DNA from: Neptuniibacter sp.
GTDB taxonomy: Bacteria; Pseudomonadota; Gammaproteobacteria; Pseudomonadales; Balneatricaceae
Assembly (NCBI GenBank): GCA_030149405.1
Contig: JASBRM010000027.1
Coordinates: forward strand, 1-11,966
Length of the DNA stretch: 11,966 bases
Reading direction: 5' to 3'
In this document: in pieces, positions 7,598 to 11,966 of the stretch
Position numbering within the stretch: position 1 is the stretch's first letter
Layout: every line of letters starts with the position of its first letter
Notes under the pieces: model-generated
Told to the model about the DNA's origin: nothing
Database searches by the model: none
Seen by the model: the letters and a program-made list of their open reading frames with translations, nothing else
Translations under genes and position numbers: made by a program

Positions 7598-9979
7598 ATG
7601 TCAGCATTCAGTTCGCTCTTCAAACTTTTGTTTAAAATAGGACTTTTCGCAAGTTTTGCCGCTTTTTTAGCACTTGCAGGCGCTTATTTTCATTTTTCAC
7701 CCAAATTACCTGCAGTAGATACCCTCAAGGACATCCGCCTGCAGACCCCTCTCAGAATATATTCAAGCGACCAAAAACTAATCGCTGAATATGGTGAAAA
7801 GCGTCGTTCCCCTATTTCTTTTTCCGAAATTCCACCGCAATTTGTCGAAGCATTACTCGCAGCTGAAGACAATCGTTTTTTCAGCCACATAGGAATAGAT
7901 ATCAAAGGTCTAACCCGTGCTGCTTTTCAACTCGCCGTATCTGGCAGAATAAAAAGCGGCGGCTCCACCATAACGATGCAAGTCGCTAAAAACTACTTTT
8001 TAACCCGTGAACAGACTTTTAGCCGAAAGTTCATGGAAATCCTATTAGCTTTCCGCATAGAACAAGAACTCAGTAAAGAAGAAATTTTCGAGCTCTACAT
8101 CAACAAAATCTATCTAGGCCATCGATCCTATGGCATTCAGGCTGCCGCTAATGTTTATTACGGCAAGAATATAAAAGACTTAAGCCTTGCCCAACTAGCA
8201 ATGATTGCTGGCCTACCGAAAGCACCCTCTAAATTCAATCCAATTACAAACCCAAACCGCGCCACTGTAAGGCGCAATTGGATTTTAAATCGAATGCATG
8301 CTCTTGGTTATATTTCTGATCAGGACCTAGAAGAAGCAAGCTCTGCTGAAGTAACGGCGAAGTACCACACCAGCGACATTGAGCTTCGAGCCTTTTATGT
8401 GGCCGAAATGGTAAGAAAGGAACTGTATGATCAATATGGGGAAAACATATATACCGATGGATTCAAAGTTCAAACAACAATAGATAGCCGCCTACAAACC
8501 AGCGCAAATCACGCGGTATCTAAAGGCTTAATTGCGTATTCTGAACGGCATGGATACTTCGGACCTGAAGAGCACTGGAACCTGCAAGAGCTGTCAGAAG
8601 AAGAGTATTTAAAAAAGCTAAATAAAGTCACTACATTTGGCGCTTTAGAGCCTGGACTCGTTCTAGAGACCGAAGAACAATCAATCGTAGTTCAACTAAA
8701 AAACAAAGAACCCATAACGATCCCCTGGGAAGGACTTTCATGGGCAAAGCCATACAAGAATGTTAACCGAGTTGGCAAAGCTCCAAACAAAGCAAGCGAA
8801 TTCCTGAAACCCGGCGACTTGGTGAGAGTCAAATTTGTTGACGAGAAACCGCTTCTGTCACAGATCCCACGCGTACAAGGCGCTTTTGTTGCTTTAAACC
8901 CAGATACTGGAGCAATTATTTCGCTGGTAGGCGGCTTTAACTTTACTCATAACAAGTTTAACCGTAGCACCCAAGCAATCAGGCAGCCTGGCTCAAATAT
9001 CAAACCGTTTATTTACGCTGCCGCTATAAATGAAGGCTACTCCACTGCCTCACTTATCAATGATGCTCCAATTGTATTTCATGATAAAAAGCTAGAAGGT
9101 AATTGGCGTCCGGAAAACTACAGTAAAAAATTCTACGGTCCAACAAGACTCAGAGAAGCTCTGTATAAATCCCGCAACTTAGTCTCAATCAGGCTACTTC
9201 GCTCTATCGGGATTAAGGCAGCTCAAGACTTCCTGGAACTTGCAGGCTTTGATCGCAGCAAACTACCGAATAACCTATCATTATCACTAGGCAGCGCTGA
9301 TATCACCCCTTTATCTCTGGTTACAGGGTATGCCGCTTTCGCCAATGGTGGCTTTAAAATTTCACCTTACTTCATTGAAAAAATTGAAGACCCAGAGGGT
9401 AACACCATCTTTGAAGCAGAACCGTTAATAGCATGCTCTAGCTGCACACCAGAAACGTCTGAACAAAACACCGAAGCTGCTCCAGAAAACAACAACCTCG
9501 CACCCAGAATCTATGACGAAAAGGTGACTTTCCTCACATACAACATGATGCAAGATGTCATACGCTTGGGAACAGGAAGAAAAGCTTTGGTACTTAATCG
9601 TTCGGATATTGCAGGAAAAACCGGCACCACCAATGACCAAAAAGATGCGTGGTTCTCCGGATTTAACAGAGACTATGTTGCAAGCGCTTGGGTAGGTTTT
9701 GATCAGCCAACCACACTGGGCAGAAGAGAATTCGGCGGCACCGCAGCCCTGCCAATTTGGATAGATTTTATGAAGGAAGCATTGAAGGACAAACCTGAAA
9801 ACGCGCCTCAAACACCCGAAGGGATTGTCAGCGTAAAGATTGATCCAAAAACTGGAAAATTAGCATATCCAGGTCAGGAAGATGCCATCTTCGAGTTCTT
9901 CCGGGAAGAGAACGCCCCAACCGGTTATGCAACTCCAGAAAGCTCAGGATCAAATAACACCACCGAAGAGATTTTCTAA
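7598..9979 (+). CDS. mrcA: Penicillin-binding protein 1A, bifunctional peptidoglycan synthase
   Basis: Class A PBP anchored in the inner membrane that polymerises lipid II into glycan strands and cross-links the peptides. It has 793 residues. A membrane anchor spans about 10-32. The GT51 glycosyltransferase (about 55-230) has catalytic Glu90 in AAEDNRFF and the motif GGSTITMQVAKNYFL at 121-135. An OB-like insert follows (about 320-425), then the transpeptidase (about 428-730). The transpeptidase motifs are SNIK (Ser466 nucleophile, Lys469), SRN (525-527) and KTG (674-676). A CSSC pair at 613-616 and a low-complexity acidic, Asn-rich stretch precede the KTG motif. ATG 7598 gives a proper anchor; the ribosome binding site is weak (GAG, 4 bases upstream). 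It is divergent from pilM, an arrangement also known in Pseudomonas, where the gene is called ponA. Confidence 0.97.
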   Translation: MSAFSSLFKLLFKIGLFASFAAFLALAGAYFHFSPKLPAVDTLKDIRLQTPLRIYSSDQKLIAEYGEKRRSPISFSEIPPQFVEALLAAEDNRFFSHIGIDIKGLTRAAFQLAVSGRIKSGGSTITMQVAKNYFLTREQTFSRKFMEILLAFRIEQELSKEEIFELYINKIYLGHRSYGIQAAANVYYGKNIKDLSLAQLAMIAGLPKAPSKFNPITNPNRATVRRNWILNRMHALGYISDQDLEEASSAEVTAKYHTSDIELRAFYVAEMVRKELYDQYGENIYTDGFKVQTTIDSRLQTSANHAVSKGLIAYSERHGYFGPEEHWNLQELSEEEYLKKLNKVTTFGALEPGLVLETEEQSIVVQLKNKEPITIPWEGLSWAKPYKNVNRVGKAPNKASEFLKPGDLVRVKFVDEKPLLSQIPRVQGAFVALNPDTGAIISLVGGFNFTHNKFNRSTQAIRQPGSNIKPFIYAAAINEGYSTASLINDAPIVFHDKKLEGNWRPENYSKKFYGPTRLREALYKSRNLVSIRLLRSIGIKAAQDFLELAGFDRSKLPNNLSLSLGSADITPLSLVTGYAAFANGGFKISPYFIEKIEDPEGNTIFEAEPLIACSSCTPETSEQNTEAAPENNNLAPRIYDEKVTFLTYNMMQDVIRLGTGRKALVLNRSDIAGKTGTTNDQKDAWFSGFNRDYVASAWVGFDQPTTLGRREFGGTAALPIWIDFMKEALKDKPENAPQTPEGIVSVKIDPKTGKLAYPGQEDAIFEFFREENAPTGYATPESSGSNNTTEEIF

Positions 9980-9995
9980 TCCCTTTTCGGAAAAC

Positions 9996-10024
9996 AAAAA
10001 AACCGGCTTTAAGCCGGTTTTTTT
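9996..10024. terminator. Bidirectional intrinsic terminator
   Basis: A 12-base-pair hairpin: seven A then CCGGC, loop TTTAA, then GCCGG and seven T. It lies 16 bases after the PBP1a stop and 17 bases after the end of the convergent malic enzyme gene. The T tract on one strand and A tract on the other give a GC stem followed by a U-run in both directions, so one element can end both transcripts. Confidence 0.92.
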
Positions 10025-10041
10025 ATTAAGCAATAAGCTTA

Positions 10042-11289
10042 TTAAGACAGAGGGTAGTTGTCTGGCAGAGGCAGACGAGCAACACCCGTGTCGATAGCAG
10101 CTTGCGCAACAGCAGTTGAAACCGCGCCCAACAGGCGAGAATCAGTTGCCTTAGGAATGATGTAATCACGACCAAACTCCAGAGAGTCCAGACCGTAAGC
10201 ATCCAGAACTTCCTGAGTAACAGGCTCTTTAGCCAACTCAGCCAAAGCACGTACAGCAGCAGCCTTCATCTCTTCGTTTATCGCAGTTGAACGAACATCC
10301 ATTGCGCCACGGAAGATGAATGGGAAGCCAAGTACATTGTTTACCTGGTTAGGGAAATCAGAACGACCTGTAGCCATGATTACGTCATCACGAGTTTCAT
10401 GCGCCAGTTCAGGGCGAATTTCTGGATCAGGGTTCGCACACGCAAAGACAACTGGGTTAGCAGCCATCTTAGCTAACTGATCGCCTGAAAGCAGGTTAGG
10501 GCCAGACAAGCCAACAAATACGTCAGCGCCTTCGATTGCATCATCCAGAGTACGTTTATCAGTTTCAGAAGCAAACGCAGCTTTTTCAGGAGTCAGATTA
10601 TCACGACCGGAGTGAATTACACCGGTACGGTCGATCATGTAGATGTTCTCTACTTTAGCGCCCATATTAACAAGCAGCTTCATACAAGCGTGAGCAGCAG
10701 CACCTGCACCCAAGCATACGATAGAAGCTTCTTCCAGTTTCTTGCCTGCGATTTCCAGCGCATTGATCATACCAGCAGCTGTTACGATAGCTGTGCCGTG
10801 CTGATCATCATGGAAAACAGGAATATTACAACGCTCAATCAGTGTACGCTCAATTTCAAAACACTCAGGCGCTTTGATGTCTTCCAGGTTGATACCACCG
10901 AAAGTATCTGCAATACGTGCAACAGTATCGATAAAGGCCTGTGGGCTTTCCGCATCAACTTCAATATCAATCGAATCAAGTCCTGCGAAACGCTTGAACA
11001 GCAGCGATTTACCTTCCATTACAGGTTTAGATGCTAGAGGCCCCAGATCACCCAAACCTAAAATAGCGGAGCCATTTGAAATTACTGCTACCAGATTGCC
11101 TTTGGCCGTATATCGGTAAGCATTTTCTGGGTCTTTCGCGATTTCGCGAACCGGCTCAGCTACACCCGGGCTATACGCCAGAGAAAGGTCACGCTGAGAC
11201 TCAGCTGCTGTAGAAAGTTCCACGCTAATTTTACCTGGACGCGGAAACTCATGGTAATCAAGAGCGGCTTGTTTCATATCTTCAGACAT
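10042..11289 (-). CDS. Malic enzyme, short form (oxaloacetate-decarboxylating)
   Basis: Oxidatively decarboxylates malate to pyruvate in the cytoplasm, yielding NADPH or NADH. It shows the bacterial malic enzyme pattern: Tyr39 in LAYSPGV, Lys94 in MEGKSLLFK, metal ligands Glu136/Asp137 in NLEDI and Asp162 in HDDQHGT, the dinucleotide turn GAGAAA (194-199), ANPDPE (285-290) and GRSDFPNQVNN (308-318). At 415 residues it ends after the malic enzyme fold and lacks the phosphotransacetylase-like domain of the roughly 760-residue MaeB hybrid. The coenzyme cannot be decided from sequence. His200 follows GAGAAA where a hydrophobic residue is more usual. ATG 11289 lacks a strong ribosome binding site. 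Codon use looks more selective than in the pil genes, hinting at higher expression. It converges on PBP1a across the shared terminator. Confidence 0.95.
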   Translation of the reverse strand: MSEDMKQAALDYHEFPRPGKISVELSTAAESQRDLSLAYSPGVAEPVREIAKDPENAYRYTAKGNLVAVISNGSAILGLGDLGPLASKPVMEGKSLLFKRFAGLDSIDIEVDAESPQAFIDTVARIADTFGGINLEDIKAPECFEIERTLIERCNIPVFHDDQHGTAIVTAAGMINALEIAGKKLEEASIVCLGAGAAAHACMKLLVNMGAKVENIYMIDRTGVIHSGRDNLTPEKAAFASETDKRTLDDAIEGADVFVGLSGPNLLSGDQLAKMAANPVVFACANPDPEIRPELAHETRDDVIMATGRSDFPNQVNNVLGFPFIFRGAMDVRSTAINEEMKAAAVRALAELAKEPVTQEVLDAYGLDSLEFGRDYIIPKATDSRLLGAVSTAVAQAAIDTGVARLPLPDNYPLS

Positions 11290-11327
11290 AGCTGCTGTTC
11301 CAATCTAGTTAAAAAGTCGAACACCGA

Positions 11328-11356
11328 ACTATATAGAAAAGCCAAAAAGTGAACAA
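11328..11356 (-). promoter_or_regulatory. Predicted sigma-70 promoter of the malic enzyme gene
   Basis: On the minus strand TTGTTC (11351-11356) and TATAGT (11328-11333) are separated by exactly 17 bases. The -10 matches 5 of 6 and the -35 matches 3 of 6. Transcription would start near 11321, leaving a leader of about 32 bases. The remainder of the 124-base gap (11290-11413) is AT-rich with no clear terminator for the nuclease gene. Confidence 0.5.
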
Positions 11357-11413
11357 TAGCGACTCAAGTCTAAATCCCTATTTTTTTGCATACTTAACTA
11401 AAACCGCACCATT

Positions 11414-11966
11414 TTAGAGCAACTCAAAATGAAATGGGTGAGATATTGCCAAGAACCAGGGTAGATAATGCGAGGGAGCTTTAGAGCTTTTTGGCTTAAT
11501 CCAGCCACGAACACGGACTTTACTGCCTTTCAAACCATTAACATTGGAGTAACCCAGGTCCTGCAATTGTTCCACACTGACTTTTACAGCCAGCATGCCT
11601 TCAAGCTCCAGGATATAACCGCTACGAATCTTACGAACTGAAGATATCTCGCCGGTTAACACGCGAAATCCAGACTCCCCACTTCTCAGCTCAGTAACAT
11701 GCTTGACCAGACTTGAAGGTATTTCCCAAACACCTTTCCCCTGAGCTTGCACCTCCGCCGCTTTCAGGCACTCTGCAAAATTGAGATTGGGCGGTATGGC
11801 TATATGAAATGCCAGCCCCTGAGAAAGCATTTGCTCACTGACCAGATCACCATCAGCAAATAGGTGTCCTAACCATCGCTTATAACGATCTTGAGGTTCC
11901 TCACCTAACACTAAGGAAACCTGGGCAGAGTCAAGAATCTGCTTCAGCGCTTCGGTAGCAAGGTCA
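11414..11966 (-). CDS. Thermonuclease-family (SNase-like) protein, N-terminus off window
   Basis: The frame is open to the window edge: codons upstream of the internal GTG at 11911 read on as DLATEALKQILDSAQVSLVL, so the GTG is not the true start. 183 residues are visible. The stretch DRYKRWLGHLFADGDLVSEQML matches the staphylococcal nuclease fold around its catalytic Arg87 (the Arg of DRYKR, with Lys in place of the usual Gly), and QGLAFHIAIPP and KAAEVQAQGKGVWE are typical of its C-terminal helices. The other catalytic residues (Arg35 and Glu43 in S. aureus) would be off the window. About 80 extra residues follow (from near LTGEISSVRK), predicted beta-rich and OB-like, ending VRVRGWIKPK and then WFLAISHPFHFELL. 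As I recall, a nuclease sits beside the malic enzyme in Pseudomonas too. Export cannot be judged. Confidence 0.8.
   Translation of the reverse strand, partial: DLATEALKQILDSAQVSLVLGEEPQDRYKRWLGHLFADGDLVSEQMLSQGLAFHIAIPPNLNFAECLKAAEVQAQGKGVWEIPSSLVKHVTELRSGESGFRVLTGEISSVRKIRSGYILELEGMLAVKVSVEQLQDLGYSNVNGLKGSKVRVRGWIKPKSSKAPSHYLPWFLAISHPFHFELL

Noticed and set aside
9425..9811. 128-codon minus-strand frame antisense to PBP1a
   Set aside because: Opposite the KTG region of the transpeptidase; Cys-rich but with no independent support.
10612..11037. 141-codon plus-strand frame antisense to malic enzyme
   Set aside because: Lies opposite conserved catalytic stretches of malic enzyme, which explains its openness.
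11135..11150. TTCGCGATTTCGCGAA, a 7-base inverted repeat with a 2-base centre
   Set aside because: It lies in the malic enzyme coding region over conserved residues (VREIAKD) and is explained by the codons used; no second copy was seen.
11398..11417. Possible hairpin CTAAAA/TTTTAG at the end of the nuclease gene
   Set aside because: Only a 6-base AT-rich stem with an 8-base loop, overlapping the stop codon and without a U-run directly after it; not a credible terminator.
11414..11911. Nuclease gene read as complete from GTG 11911
   Set aside because: The frame continues upstream to the window edge and the GTG falls in the middle of the nuclease fold, so the gene is partial.
1..11966. Mobile element, CRISPR array, phage or defence system
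   Set aside because: No transposase, integrase, spaced repeats, tRNA or foreign-looking segment; every large frame is a recognised conserved gene in a known order.

Overview
The window looks like core chromosome of a gammaproteobacterium, most likely a marine, moderately AT-rich relative of Pseudomonas such as an Oceanospirillales member. That lineage is inferred from gene order, protein style and a GC content judged by eye to be around 40-45%. From high to low coordinates the order is nuclease, short malic enzyme, PBP1a, pilM-N-O-P-Q, aroK, aroB, damX-like gene. As I recall it, this is the arrangement found in Pseudomonas. There is no transposase, integrase, phage gene, CRISPR array, tRNA or rRNA.

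Layout. Positions 1-7420 hold a compact minus-strand operon of eight genes: pilM, pilN, pilO, pilP, pilQ, aroK, aroB and a DamX-type gene whose C-terminus lies beyond the window. Gaps inside it are 1-42 bases. Positions 7421-7597 are a divergent intergenic region. It carries a recognisable promoter for the plus-strand PBP1a gene (7598-9979), an AT-rich palindrome, short direct repeats and an imperfect palindrome near the start of pilM. A strong hairpin at 9996-10024 lies between the convergent PBP1a and malic enzyme genes and can terminate both. The malic enzyme (10042-11289, minus) has its own predicted promoter in the 124-base gap behind it. The window ends inside a minus-strand nuclease gene of the staphylococcal nuclease family, which is missing its N-terminus.

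How the genes work together. PilM (cytoplasmic, actin-like), PilN and PilO (inner membrane), PilP (lipoprotein) and PilQ (outer-membrane secretin) form the alignment subcomplex of the type IV pilus, a continuous channel across the envelope. The PilQ N-terminus carries two AMIN-type domains expected to bind peptidoglycan. PBP1a polymerises and cross-links that wall. DamX-type proteins act at the septum and end in a peptidoglycan-binding SPOR domain in the known family; here that part is off the window. AroK and AroB are the shikimate kinase and 3-dehydroquinate synthase of aromatic amino acid synthesis and ride on the same transcript.

Overall this is a well-known conserved region, and I found no convincing undescribed system. 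The more useful observations are start-site corrections (forced TTG for aroK, internal ATG for pilO, internal GTG for pilQ), coupled translation signals, repeats upstream of PBP1a, a CxxC motif in PBP1a, and the extra C-terminal domain of the nuclease.
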